Shown in pieces: positions 1 to 6,259 of a DNA stretch of 6,444 nucleotides. A program made the position numbers and the translations under genes. The stretch lies in contig QILJ01000156.1 of the NCBI GenBank assembly GCA_003233295.1, positions 1 to 6,444 on the forward strand. Reading direction: 5' to 3'. How positions within the stretch are numbered: the first letter of the stretch is position 1; the number at the start of each line of letters is the position of its first letter. Origin of the DNA: Ignavibacteria bacterium (lineage in GTDB: Bacteria > Bacteroidota > Ignavibacteria > Ignavibacteriales > Melioribacteraceae). Under the pieces are notes generated by a model, which saw nothing but the letters and a program-made list of their open reading frames with translations, searched no databases and was not told where the DNA came from.

Positions 1-455
1 GAGATCACCTTGGTTATCGCATTGAATTACAGAACGCTAGCTTCCAGAATCAAGTATCAAATAAAGAATCGGTTTCTGTTAAAGTTGAACTGATCAACAG
101 AGGTTTTGCTACATTCATTAATCCGCGTCCCGTTTATTTTGTTCTGATAAATACATCGGGCGAGTTAGTCTTGAAACAAAAGACTGATGCTGATCCTCAT
201 ACATGGCAGCCTTTTAAACCCGGTGATATTGAATACAAACCGCTAACGCATTCTATTGAAGGTGTTATTTTATTAGACAAAATAAAAAGCGGTGAGTATA
301 TGCTGGGGTTATGGATGCCAGATGCCGACGAAAGTATTCAGTTGGATTCACGCTATGCGGTCCGAACAGCAAACAGAGATACTCCTTGGTGGACAACGGC
401 AGATAGTAAATATGGCGTTAATATTCTGGGAACTATAAAAGTTTTAGCAAAATAA
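1..455 (+). CDS. DUF4832 domain protein, C-terminal end (partial)
   Basis: The frame is open from the left edge (first full codon at position 3) to TAA at 453-455, giving about 150 C-terminal residues; the true start is outside the window. A TTG at 171 could be read as a start, but clear homology-like sequence runs upstream of it, so it is internal. The visible part begins DHLGYRIEL and continues through INRGFATFINPRPVYFVL, DADPHTW, a glycine-rich GEYMLGLWMPD strand and a C-terminal IKVLAK strand. This resembles the beta-sandwich tail of DUF4832 proteins, which in Bacteroidota are often encoded near glycoside hydrolases. Their function is not established; a carbohydrate-active or carbohydrate-binding role is inference, supported here only by the GH16 gene about 1.2 kb downstream. 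The next gene starts 67 bp after the stop on the same strand. Confidence 0.75.
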   Translation, partial: DHLGYRIELQNASFQNQVSNKESVSVKVELINRGFATFINPRPVYFVLINTSGELVLKQKTDADPHTWQPFKPGDIEYKPLTHSIEGVILLDKIKSGEYMLGLWMPDADESIQLDSRYAVRTANRDTPWWTTADSKYGVNILGTIKVLAK

Positions 456-471
456 ATTTGAACTAAATATA

Positions 472-500
472 CTGCTTTTTCAGAGCAGAAATTTTAATTT
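472..500 (+). terminator. Weak candidate hairpin terminator after the DUF4832 gene
   Basis: CTGCT (472-476) and AGCAG (484-488) form a perfect 5-bp stem around a 7-nt loop, 16 bp after the DUF4832 stop codon, followed by an A/T-rich tract (AAATTTTAATTTT) rather than a clean run of T. The stem is short, so it may only attenuate readthrough into the protease gene. This is a sequence-only inference. Confidence 0.3.
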
Positions 501-522
501 TAGCAATTAACAAATTAAGAAT

Positions 523-1503
523 ATGAAAAATAAATTTTTTACACTCTGGATCACATGGACAATCTTAGGAGCAACCTTGCTGTATGGTGTTGCAACCTCT
601 ATTTCAGATAATAGCTTTGTATCAGTATTAGCAATGGTCTTAAGCTTGTCACCCCTCTTAGGATTAACGCTTGCATTAGGGTCTTTAAAAGCTTCCGGTC
701 AGTTTAATAATTGGTTAAGGGGAAATAAAAATTCACTTTATTATACAGCAGGTGGAATATCACTTTTATTTGCCATACCAGGATTATTAACAGGTAGTTT
801 TAATCCTTATAATACAATAATTTTTGCATCAATTGTTTTTGTAGTATTTGGTTTACTGAAGCAAGCTAAAGAGGAAGAGTTTAAATTAAACTGGAGTGAT
901 TTAGCAATCTGGATAATCCTATGGATTCCCTTCGATCTTCGCTGGTATATGGAAATGCAGCCGAGCCTGGATTATACTTGGTGGTCCATTGCAATTTCTG
1001 TTATTGCTATAATTGGGTGGTATGGATACAGGGATGCTGATATTGGTTTTAATCTAGTTCCAAGGTTTAAAGATCTGCTTATTGCTCTATCAGCATTGGT
1101 TATGATCATGGTAGTTGTAATTCCTCCTGGGCTTGCAACCGGGTTTCTCTCTTTTTCGGTCCCGGAATCTTTTGATATTTCAAAACTGACGGCACATTTT
1201 ATAGGATTGTTTCTAACAGTTGCATTACCTGAGGAGCTCTTCTTCAGAGGAATTCTGCTGAGAGGACTTGATAAAGTATTTTCAAAAAAATGGATCCCAA
1301 TGTTAATTTCTTCACTTGCTTTTGGAATGATGCACTGGAATAATGTGGATACTTTATCGATGCAGATCACTTATGTTTCTTTAGCAACAATTGCCGGACT
1401 TGGTTATGGATGGGCATACAAAAAAAGCGGCAGCAATTTATTTGCTGCAATACTTGCACATACTCTAGTTGATTGGGTTTGGAGATTATTACTGTCTGGT
1501 TAA
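523..1503 (+). CDS. CPBP family intramembrane metalloprotease
   Basis: This 326-residue polytopic membrane protein has all three motifs of the CPBP (CAAX protease and bacteriocin-processing, also called Abi; Rce1-like) family. Motif 1 is E237-E238-L-F-F-R242, motif 2 is F267-G-M-M-H271, and motif 3 is H313-T-L-V-D317. In the family the glutamates and histidines form the intramembrane active site. Hydrophobic segments lie at roughly residues 5-27, 32-54, 72-92, 97-113, 127-140, 152-168, 184-206, 221-240, 257-272, 281-295 and 303-320; not all need span the membrane. Length is slightly above the common 200-300 residues because of extra N-terminal helices, and the catalytic core is C-terminal, as expected. 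The ATG at 523 is preceded by an A/T-rich stretch with no Shine-Dalgarno, which is normal in Bacteroidota-type genomes. The substrate is unknown. Bacterial relatives include bacteriocin-immunity and maturation proteins, but no peptide precursor gene was seen beside it. It lies 67 bp after the DUF4832 gene and 111 bp before the GH16 gene, so co-transcription is possible but unproven. Confidence 0.9.
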   Translation: MKNKFFTLWITWTILGATLLYGVATSISDNSFVSVLAMVLSLSPLLGLTLALGSLKASGQFNNWLRGNKNSLYYTAGGISLLFAIPGLLTGSFNPYNTIIFASIVFVVFGLLKQAKEEEFKLNWSDLAIWIILWIPFDLRWYMEMQPSLDYTWWSIAISVIAIIGWYGYRDADIGFNLVPRFKDLLIALSALVMIMVVVIPPGLATGFLSFSVPESFDISKLTAHFIGLFLTVALPEELFFRGILLRGLDKVFSKKWIPMLISSLAFGMMHWNNVDTLSMQITYVSLATIAGLGYGWAYKKSGSNLFAAILAHTLVDWVWRLLLSG

Positions 1504-1540
1504 TGCAGAAAATTAGATAAAAGTAAATCAATAAATTTAA

Positions 1541-1589
1541 TCCGCCAAAAGCGGACAAGGGATAAATTCCCAATCGCTTACGGTGGGAA
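1541..1589 (+). repeat. Tandem hairpin cluster in the leader of the GH16 gene
   Basis: Two stems lie back to back. The first is TCCGC (1541-1545) with GCGGA (1551-1555) around a 5-nt loop. The second is TTCCC (1567-1571) with GGGAA (1585-1589), extended inward after one bulged A by ATCG (1573-1576) and CGGT (1581-1584, one G-T wobble), closing a CTTA loop: about 9 bp in total. A competing pairing, GGGA (1559-1562) with TCCC (1568-1571), shares the left arm of the second stem, so two mutually exclusive folds are possible. There is no T tract after either stem, so it does not look like an intrinsic terminator. It ends 25 bp before the GH16 start codon. It could be a dispersed REP-like intergenic repeat or a structured mRNA leader; the sequence alone does not decide. 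Confidence 0.55.
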
Positions 1590-1614
1590 GATTCACTATA
1601 AAACGGGAAGCAAA

Positions 1615-2850
1615 ATGAAAACAACATTACTCATTGTACTAATATCTTTTTTAGGGATTACAGGATGTCAGCAAAACAATTCACCGAAAACTATTGATCT
1701 ATCAAAGAGTTGGAGATTTTCTTCGGATAAAAAAAATATTGGTATATCTGAAGGATGGTATAAAATCGACTTTGATGATTCTCAATGGGATATACTTGAT
1801 GCGGGAATACGTTGGGAAAATCAAGGATATCCAAAACTGGACTCATTAGCATGGTATAGAAAAACAGTTGATATTCCATCTGCCTGGAAAGGAAAAGATG
1901 TATGGATAAAATTCGGCGGAGTAAATGATGCTTACGAACTATATGTGAACGGCAAAAGTGTCAGTTCGTTTGGTGAAGCGAATATAAGCTTTGCCGGTAA
2001 ACCATCGTTTACAAAAGTCAGTGATAAATTAAAATATGGTCAATCCAACCTGTTAGTAGTAAAAGTCAATGACTGGGGAAACAGCGGCGGTCTGTGGCGT
2101 CTGCCTGTGATTATAACTACAGATAAATCAGAAACCGATCTCTTCAAACCATTATCAGAAACACCTTTTGATCCGGTGAAAGAGGGTTATAAACTATTTT
2201 GGCAGGATGAGTTTAATGGAGATAAACTGGATAAAACAAAATGGTTTGTACGCGGAGTGGGACCGCGTGGTGTCGGGTATATTACTCCCGATGCAGTAGA
2301 GGTAAAAAACGGAGTTCTGAAACTTCATGCTTTTATAGAAAATGATTCTTTAAAGGTTGGAGCCGTTGGGACATACGGACTTTTTGAAACTACATTCGGT
2401 TACTTTGAGTGCCGGGCAAAACTGCAGAAGTCAACTGGTAACTGGGCAGCTTTTTGGATCCAGTCTCCCGGTATCTCGCAAGGTGAAGACCCTGCTAAGT
2501 TTGGTACCGAAATAGATATTTTTGAATACTTCAAAAAACAGGGCGGAGATTTTGTTTCGCACAACCTGCATTGGGCTTACGGACCGAATCAACAATCCAC
2601 GGGAGCATTTCTAAGTAAGGTGGAAGGAGTTGGCGAAGGTTTTCATACTTTTGCCGTTGAATGGACACCGGAGAAATACGCTTTCTTTGTTGACGGGTAT
2701 AAATATTACGAAATAAAGCAGGCTATCTCACATATTGATGAATACATTATTTTAAGTTTCGAACCTGCACATTCATGGGAAGACCTTAAAGATGCCGTTT
2801 TACCTGATGTTTTTATCGTGGATTATGTAAAGGTGTATAAAAAGAAATAG
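1615..2850 (+). CDS. Lipoprotein glycoside hydrolase family 16 with N-terminal GH2-type sugar-binding domain
   Basis: This 411-residue protein starts with a type II signal peptide: K2, a hydrophobic core at residues 5-15, and lipobox I15-T-G-C18, so it should be lipid-anchored in the outer or inner membrane envelope. Residues about 27-170 resemble the jelly-roll sugar-binding domain of GH2 enzymes (WRFSSD, FDDSQWD, LAWYRKTVDIP, WIKFGGVNDAYELYVNGK, then NLLVVKVNDWGNSGGLW). Residues about 190-411 are a GH16 beta-sandwich, starting at F195-W-Q-D-E-F200 and ending in VFIVDYVKVY. The catalytic signature is E299-I-D301-I-F-E304, that is ExDxxE with the beta-bulge spacing used by laminarinases, agarases and carrageenases. 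By family precedent E299 is the nucleophile and E304 the acid/base, in a retaining endo-hydrolase. The substrate (beta-1,3-glucan or a marine galactan) cannot be told from sequence alone. The ATG is preceded by GGGAAG, a possible weak ribosome site. It is the last plus-strand intact gene here; no susC/susD pair lies in the window. Confidence 0.9.
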   Translation: MKTTLLIVLISFLGITGCQQNNSPKTIDLSKSWRFSSDKKNIGISEGWYKIDFDDSQWDILDAGIRWENQGYPKLDSLAWYRKTVDIPSAWKGKDVWIKFGGVNDAYELYVNGKSVSSFGEANISFAGKPSFTKVSDKLKYGQSNLLVVKVNDWGNSGGLWRLPVIITTDKSETDLFKPLSETPFDPVKEGYKLFWQDEFNGDKLDKTKWFVRGVGPRGVGYITPDAVEVKNGVLKLHAFIENDSLKVGAVGTYGLFETTFGYFECRAKLQKSTGNWAAFWIQSPGISQGEDPAKFGTEIDIFEYFKKQGGDFVSHNLHWAYGPNQQSTGAFLSKVEGVGEGFHTFAVEWTPEKYAFFVDGYKYYEIKQAISHIDEYIILSFEPAHSWEDLKDAVLPDVFIVDYVKVYKKK

Positions 2851-2918
2851 CCGAAAAAGTTTGGCAGTAGAGATATTGTTTTCATGATAAATTGCTTAAC
2901 CCTAAAAAAATATTGGTA

Positions 2919-2947
2919 TTTGCACTTATCAGATTTTTTTTATATTG
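2919..2947 (+). promoter_or_regulatory. Candidate promoter of the decayed ankyrin gene
   Basis: TTTG (2919-2922) is followed after 18 nt by TATATTG (2941-2947). This approximates the Bacteroidota -33/-7 arrangement (TTTG, about 19 nt, TAnnTTTG), though the second element is imperfect. It lies just before the first possible start codons of the ankyrin pseudogene (ATG at 2956 and 2971). The match is modest in an A/T-rich stretch where such strings arise by chance. Confidence 0.3.
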
Positions 2948-2955
2948 TAAATAGC

Positions 2956-3283
2956 ATGAGGGAAAATGTCATGAATGGTCGTTTGTTAATAATAAAAATT
3001 ATTTTTTACTTTTCTTCCTAAGTTACTTATTGCCTGCCCAAGATTCTCAAAGTTCTTTAATGAAAGCCATTATGAATAAGAACATTGTGAAGTTAAAAAA
3101 GCATTAGATAAACGGGTGCAGATCCGAATCAAGTGACCTCATACGGTGCTTCTGCGCGTATCCATGCAGCAGGTCCTTTAGATTATAAAGTTATTAGTTA
3201 ATAATGGCGCTGATCCAAACCTCTATACAAAAGTATTTGGCTGTGCTCTTTTTGCTCCTGTTTTCATTTTTGCAACACCCTAA
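2956..3283 (+). pseudogene. Frameshifted remnant of an exported ankyrin-repeat protein
   Basis: No single frame is open, but successive frames together give a coherent protein. From ATG 2956 (or 2971) the frame encodes a signal-peptide-like start (MNGRLLIIKIIFYFS) and hits TAA at 3019. Shifting near 3014 continues the hydrophobic core and a cleavage-like site (FLSYLLPAQDSQ), then SSLMKAIMNKNI from 3051, typical of the first ankyrin helix, before TAG at 3105. A second shift gives KKALDK (to about 3112), a third gives GADPNQVTSYGASA...IHAAGPLDYKVI (3115-3195), and a fourth near 3194 gives LVNNGADPNLYTKVFGCALF, ending at TAA 3281-3283. GADPN occurs twice, 91 bp apart, matching the roughly 33-residue ankyrin period. 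Only about two repeats remain, and the gene appears cut off where the transposase remnant begins. Ankyrin repeats bind proteins; the original partner is unknown. I am confident of the ankyrin identity and less sure of the exact indel positions. Confidence 0.75.
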
Positions 3284-3918
3284 TAATTTTCGGATATAAT
3301 ATTATATATTTTAACTAGCCTATCATCCATTTTAAGTATGTGTCTAGAATCAGGCAATGTATATTGTTACATATTATGAGTCATCTCAGCAGCAAGGTTA
3401 AGTGATAAGTTTGATTTCTCCTTGTATAGTACTCTTTCAAGTTCTTTGTAAATAGAGTAGGCTGTAAATGAGATACAGATATGAGCTTCTATTCTATGCT
3501 TAAAACTATGATAGATCGGTCTGGTCCTTAAATCTGTTTTTGACATTCTAAAAGCTTTTTCAATGTGCCAGAGGTTTTTGTAATTTTCTATGCTTTGTTT
3601 GTCTTTAAGCTTTGTGTTGGTAAGATATCCTTTCAAGCCATCCCATTGTGTATCCTTTTCAAATTTTTGATAATCTATTTCTACAGATAAATTTCCTTTT
3701 AATTTTAGATATTTATTATAACCACGGTTATTTATATTTGCCTTAGTTAGATTCCCCGATTTAATTCTCTTTTCTAATCGCTTCAATCCTCTTTCCCGTG
3801 TATGTTTATCTTTTGATGATCTTAACTTCGAATAGGTGATCAATAGTCTGTTCTCACCTTGTTTTTTGATTCATTTGACTTGACCATCTTTGATTGTATG
3901 AAGTGAAATTTGATGCAA
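3280..3918 (-). pseudogene. IS1634-type (IS4 superfamily DDE) transposase, 5'-truncated remnant with two in-frame stops
   Basis: The longest clean stretch (3367-3843, minus) encodes 158 residues of a transposase C-terminus: ITYSKLRSSKDKHTRERG, LTKANINNRGYNKYLKL, WDGLKGYLTNT, then the C1 signature Y88-xxLWHI-E95-xxFRMS-K102 followed by RPIYH and RIEAHICISF. E95 (codon 3561-3559) is the expected third catalytic residue of the DDE triad; the two aspartates would lie in the missing N-terminal part. The same frame carries on both ways past stop codons. Upstream of TGA (3873-3871) it reads ISLHTIKDGQVK, thinning out above about 3918 though open to 3966. Downstream of TAA (3369-3367) it reads QYTLPDSR...ILKMDD and ends naturally at TAG (3282-3280). 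Frameless N-terminal loss plus two nonsense codons make it inactive. No terminal inverted repeats or target duplication were found, so the element's ends are not defined. The family name is from motif recall. Confidence 0.8.
3294..3307. repeat. 14-bp perfect palindrome ATATAATATTATAT
   Basis: ATATAAT (3294-3300) is followed directly by its reverse complement ATTATAT (3301-3307). It lies within the last codons of the transposase remnant. It is pure A/T in an A/T-rich region, so chance is a fair explanation and no function is proposed. Confidence 0.3.
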
Positions 3919-4068
3919 GTTTGCTTTCAAGTGGAATTTATTTCTATCAATTACGAGCTGGCTCGTTTATTAATCAATGAAAATGTTATTACTTATAAAA
4001 TAGTACATGTTTTAATAACAGCGCAATCTGAAAAGTATTTAAAATTGCAATTTAAAAGTCGGTCATAA
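3907..4068 (+). other. Possible 3' remnant of an unidentified plus-strand gene
   Basis: This plus-strand frame is open for 53 codons, from just after TGA at 3904-3906 to TAA at 4066-4068. The latter part, NYELARLLINENVITYKIV then HVLITAQSEKYLKLQFKSRS, has a protein-like composition (charged and amphipathic, few low-complexity runs), and the stop codon sits inside the terminator hairpin at 4058-4079. No family was recognised. Its first part lies antisense to the upstream end of the transposase remnant, so only the portion from about 3945 could belong to an older gene, perhaps one cut by the insertion. It may equally be chance; there is no convincing start codon or ribosome site. Confidence 0.25.
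3953..3966. repeat. Short inverted repeat near the upstream edge of the transposase remnant
   Basis: ACGAGC (3953-3958) and GCTCGT (3961-3966) are perfect reverse complements separated by TG. On the minus strand the transposase frame hits a stop (TAA, 3969-3967) directly upstream of it, so it coincides with the limit of the open remnant. It could mark a deletion or insertion junction, but 6-bp arms are too short to call an insertion-sequence end. Confidence 0.35.
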
Positions 4069-4087
4069 AAATGACCGGCTTTTTATT
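4054..4087. terminator. Bidirectional intrinsic terminator
   Basis: GTCGGTCAT (4058-4066) pairs with ATGACCGGC (4071-4079): 9 bp with one G-T wobble, closing an AAAA loop. On the plus strand it is followed by TTTTTATTAT; on the minus strand it is followed by TTTTAAATT. It can therefore end transcription from both sides. On the minus strand it would terminate the SGNH-TPR gene about 155 nt after its stop codon; on the plus strand it would stop transcripts leaving the decayed island. Confidence 0.8.
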
Positions 4088-4131
4088 ATACCCAGTTAAG
4101 AAAGCAATCCTCTATTTTTATTGGTACGCAG

Positions 4132-4154
4132 ACCCGCCTACTCGTAGAAGGGGT
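4132..4154. repeat. Interrupted inverted repeat in the 3' flank of the SGNH-TPR gene
   Basis: CTAC (4138-4141) and GTAG (4144-4147) surround TC, and outer arms ACCC (4132-4135) and GGGT (4151-4154) can pair across small internal loops. It stands out as a G/C-rich patch in an A/T-rich spacer. It lies between the gene's stop codon and the terminator and has no T tract of its own. It may be a REP-like intergenic element or 3'-UTR structure; this is a structural observation only. Confidence 0.35.
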
Positions 4155-4232
4155 GCACAAATAAGGTATAAACATACACAGAGAAAAATTGAAGAAGTAG
4201 ATTAGTGTTTAGATATAACAAAGGTTATTATT

Positions 4233-6206
4233 TTATTGCTTTTCTGTTGCTTTTAATAACATACCCTGGAGTGATCTGGCACCTTTGTAATTAGGATTGA
4301 TCATCAAGCAATTATCAATTGCTGAGAGAGCCTTTTTGTATTCCTTATTTAGAGAGTAAGCCCCAGCTAAATTAAAATAAACTTGATCGTCAAATGAATT
4401 TATTTTTGTACTTTTCTCAAGATATTTAATTGCTTTTCTTATATTATTTTTAGATAATTCAATTATTCCAATCCACTTAGTTGCAAATGCTGTAGTTTTA
4501 ACTCTGTCATATTTCTCAAAATAGGGAAGAGCTCTGTCAAACATTTTTCGCTGGAGTAAATTATTAATAACCATATCGTAAAAATCATAGACAAACGGGT
4601 ATTGGAATATTACGTCATCCATTTCTTTTAGATAATTGTCTACATCGCCTCTCAGCAAATATCTATTTGCTAAATTACGATGGGCTTTTTCCCAAGTAAG
4701 TTTATTCTCAAGAACAAAAAGTGCCAGAGAATCTGAATAATTATGCAGATTTAGTTTTCGTAAGACATTGCTAGGTGAACTCAAATTTTTAACAAAGGGC
4801 CAATCATTTTTTAAAATTGTGATTCTATATCTACCGATTGTGGAATCAAGTTTTGTGAAATCATAGTTGGCGCGTACATATGAGTCTTGCTGTGCAGAGG
4901 TTTGAGCCACCTTGGATGCTGCTGGCAGATAGCTTTCATCCAGCATTTTATCAAAAAATAATTTACCCAGAATTTGATACCCATCTAAAGTCGGGTGAAG
5001 ATGATCGGTCATAAGATTATTTCCAACAATTCCGTCCTTACTTAAAGCGTTGAATGTTGAATCAGCTTTAACAACTGGAAAGTGAAATTCATCAGCAAGT
5101 TTGTAGATGATTCTATTCATCTCTGAAGGAGCTCTGAACCGCAAAGCATCAAGATCTTTTGCTCTTACGAAAAATTGTAAAGCATCCTTATTATCACCAT
5201 TTTTAAGAATTTCCTGTCCAAGTTCATACGCTGCATTAGCAGACTCATTTTCAAAACGATCAATCGATATGAATGGGGGCTGATCTTTAAGATTGCAAGT
5301 TAAATCGGAAAGGATAACTTTTACATTTGCTTTCTTTACCATCTTAAGCATATCTCTTAAATTCCCTTCAAATTGGTTTATACCTACTTTATAAGTGTCG
5401 GAATTTATTTCAATTGATTGCTCCTTTGCCATTCTTGACATTAATGTCCCGGTTCGTTTTTCATTGGAAGAAAAAAGTCGGATAACATCTTGAATTACGT
5501 CGCGTATCAATTGAATTGTTTTGTAGTGATTTATCGAAAGCATAAAATTTACTAGCCCTCTTGAGTTACCAAGAGTTTCTAAGGAGCCGGCACCAAGTGC
5601 TCCATAATATTCATTATGCCCAGCATAGATCAAAAGGATGTCTGGTTTTTGTTCAAGTATGCCTGGAAGCATATCTAAAAGGGAGTAACTGTTGATTGCA
5701 GTCATAGCACAATTTATTACTTCAATGGTTTTGTATGGGTATACTAATTCCAATCTCTTACGAATATATTTAGAGAACGATCCATTTGGGCTGAACGGAT
5801 ATCCGGCGGCGCTACTTCCGCCAAGAATGAAAACACGTATTGCCCCGGGTTTCTTCTTAATATCAAAAAGATCTTGTGCAGGATAAGGGATTGATTCGGT
5901 CTGATAAAAATATCTGAATGCTATTTCGGTAGTTAACATCATTTTTTGATTATCAACAGTTTCCCACTGATTATATTCTCGCCCGTAGTCAAAATAATCG
6001 AGAGTGTATTCCAACAAAAATATCGCAATAAAAGGAATGGCTATTAGAATGAGGTTATAATAAAATGGGTATTTTTTCCTACCGAGTGACCTGCTATAAG
6101 TTCTTACCTGCTCAACGGATACTCTAAGATTTTTAGCCATTCGGGTAGAACTTAACTTACCCTTATATGTTTTAATATAATTCTTTTGCTTATTTGTCAG
6201 TGCCAT
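4233..6206 (-). CDS. Membrane-anchored SGNH/GDSL-like hydrolase with HTH-like N-terminus and C-terminal TPRs
   Basis: With the preferred ATG at 6206-6204 the product has 657 residues. Residues 1-43 resemble a small helix-turn-helix (LSSTRMAKNLRVSVEQVRTY). Residues 48-69 form one hydrophobic helix (NLILIAIPFIAIFLLEYTL), with basic RKK before it predicting a cytoplasmic N-terminus and an exported remainder. The SGNH-like core follows: block I G129-G-S131-S, with S131 the likely nucleophile; block II NCAMTAINSY, with Ala where classical SGNH enzymes have Gly; block III G196-H-N198-E; block V D401-H-L-H404-P. Between III and V is a helical TPR-like insert (about 322-363, with DLDALRFRAPSEMN). Two clear TPRs occupy about 574-641, with weaker helical repeats from about 507. 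By family precedent it could be an esterase or deacylase acting on envelope or extracellular glycans; the substrate is unknown. An in-frame ATG at 6290 would add 28 residues (MIKCKILYASIAELVLFLLY...), but a good promoter lies between the two starts, so the shorter form is favoured. It is monocistronic in this window. Confidence 0.88.
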   Translation of the reverse strand: MALTNKQKNYIKTYKGKLSSTRMAKNLRVSVEQVRTYSRSLGRKKYPFYYNLILIAIPFIAIFLLEYTLDYFDYGREYNQWETVDNQKMMLTTEIAFRYFYQTESIPYPAQDLFDIKKKPGAIRVFILGGSSAAGYPFSPNGSFSKYIRKRLELVYPYKTIEVINCAMTAINSYSLLDMLPGILEQKPDILLIYAGHNEYYGALGAGSLETLGNSRGLVNFMLSINHYKTIQLIRDVIQDVIRLFSSNEKRTGTLMSRMAKEQSIEINSDTYKVGINQFEGNLRDMLKMVKKANVKVILSDLTCNLKDQPPFISIDRFENESANAAYELGQEILKNGDNKDALQFFVRAKDLDALRFRAPSEMNRIIYKLADEFHFPVVKADSTFNALSKDGIVGNNLMTDHLHPTLDGYQILGKLFFDKMLDESYLPAASKVAQTSAQQDSYVRANYDFTKLDSTIGRYRITILKNDWPFVKNLSSPSNVLRKLNLHNYSDSLALFVLENKLTWEKAHRNLANRYLLRGDVDNYLKEMDDVIFQYPFVYDFYDMVINNLLQRKMFDRALPYFEKYDRVKTTAFATKWIGIIELSKNNIRKAIKYLEKSTKINSFDDQVYFNLAGAYSLNKEYKKALSAIDNCLMINPNYKGARSLQGMLLKATEKQ

Positions 6207-6225
6207 GAAACCTAAACTCCCAGAA

Positions 6226-6259
6226 CAAAAATACAATAAAAATAGTACTAATTCCGCAA
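6226..6259 (-). promoter_or_regulatory. Bacteroidota-type promoter of the SGNH-TPR gene
   Basis: On the minus strand TATTTTTG (6233-6226) matches the -7 consensus TAnnTTTG exactly. A TTG (6259-6257) lies 23 nt upstream, a little farther than the usual -33 spacing. Transcription would begin near 6220, leaving a leader of about 15 nt before the ATG at 6206-6204. A GGGAG lies about 10 nt before that ATG. The placement supports the 6206 start over the upstream ATG at 6290. Confidence 0.5.

Noticed and set aside
972..1370. 132-codon open frame on the minus strand
   Set aside because: It lies wholly antisense to the CPBP protease, including its catalytic motifs, and its translation has no recognisable domain.
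523..1503. Reading the CPBP (Abi) gene as a phage-defence gene
   Set aside because: The Abi label is historical; no toxin, sensor or other defence gene is adjacent, and CPBP proteases have many roles.
1367..1627. 86-codon open frame on the minus strand
   Set aside because: It overlaps the end of the protease gene, the hairpin cluster and the GH16 start; composition looks like antisense of A/T-rich DNA.
1691..1879. 62-codon open frame on the minus strand
   Set aside because: Antisense to the sugar-binding domain of the GH16 lipoprotein, with no supporting features.
3280..3966. A complete insertion sequence with terminal inverted repeats
   Set aside because: The N-terminal part of the transposase is missing and I found no matching inverted repeats or target duplication at the edges.
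5692..5886. 64-codon open frame on the plus strand
   Set aside because: Antisense to the SGNH block I and II region of the intact minus-strand gene.
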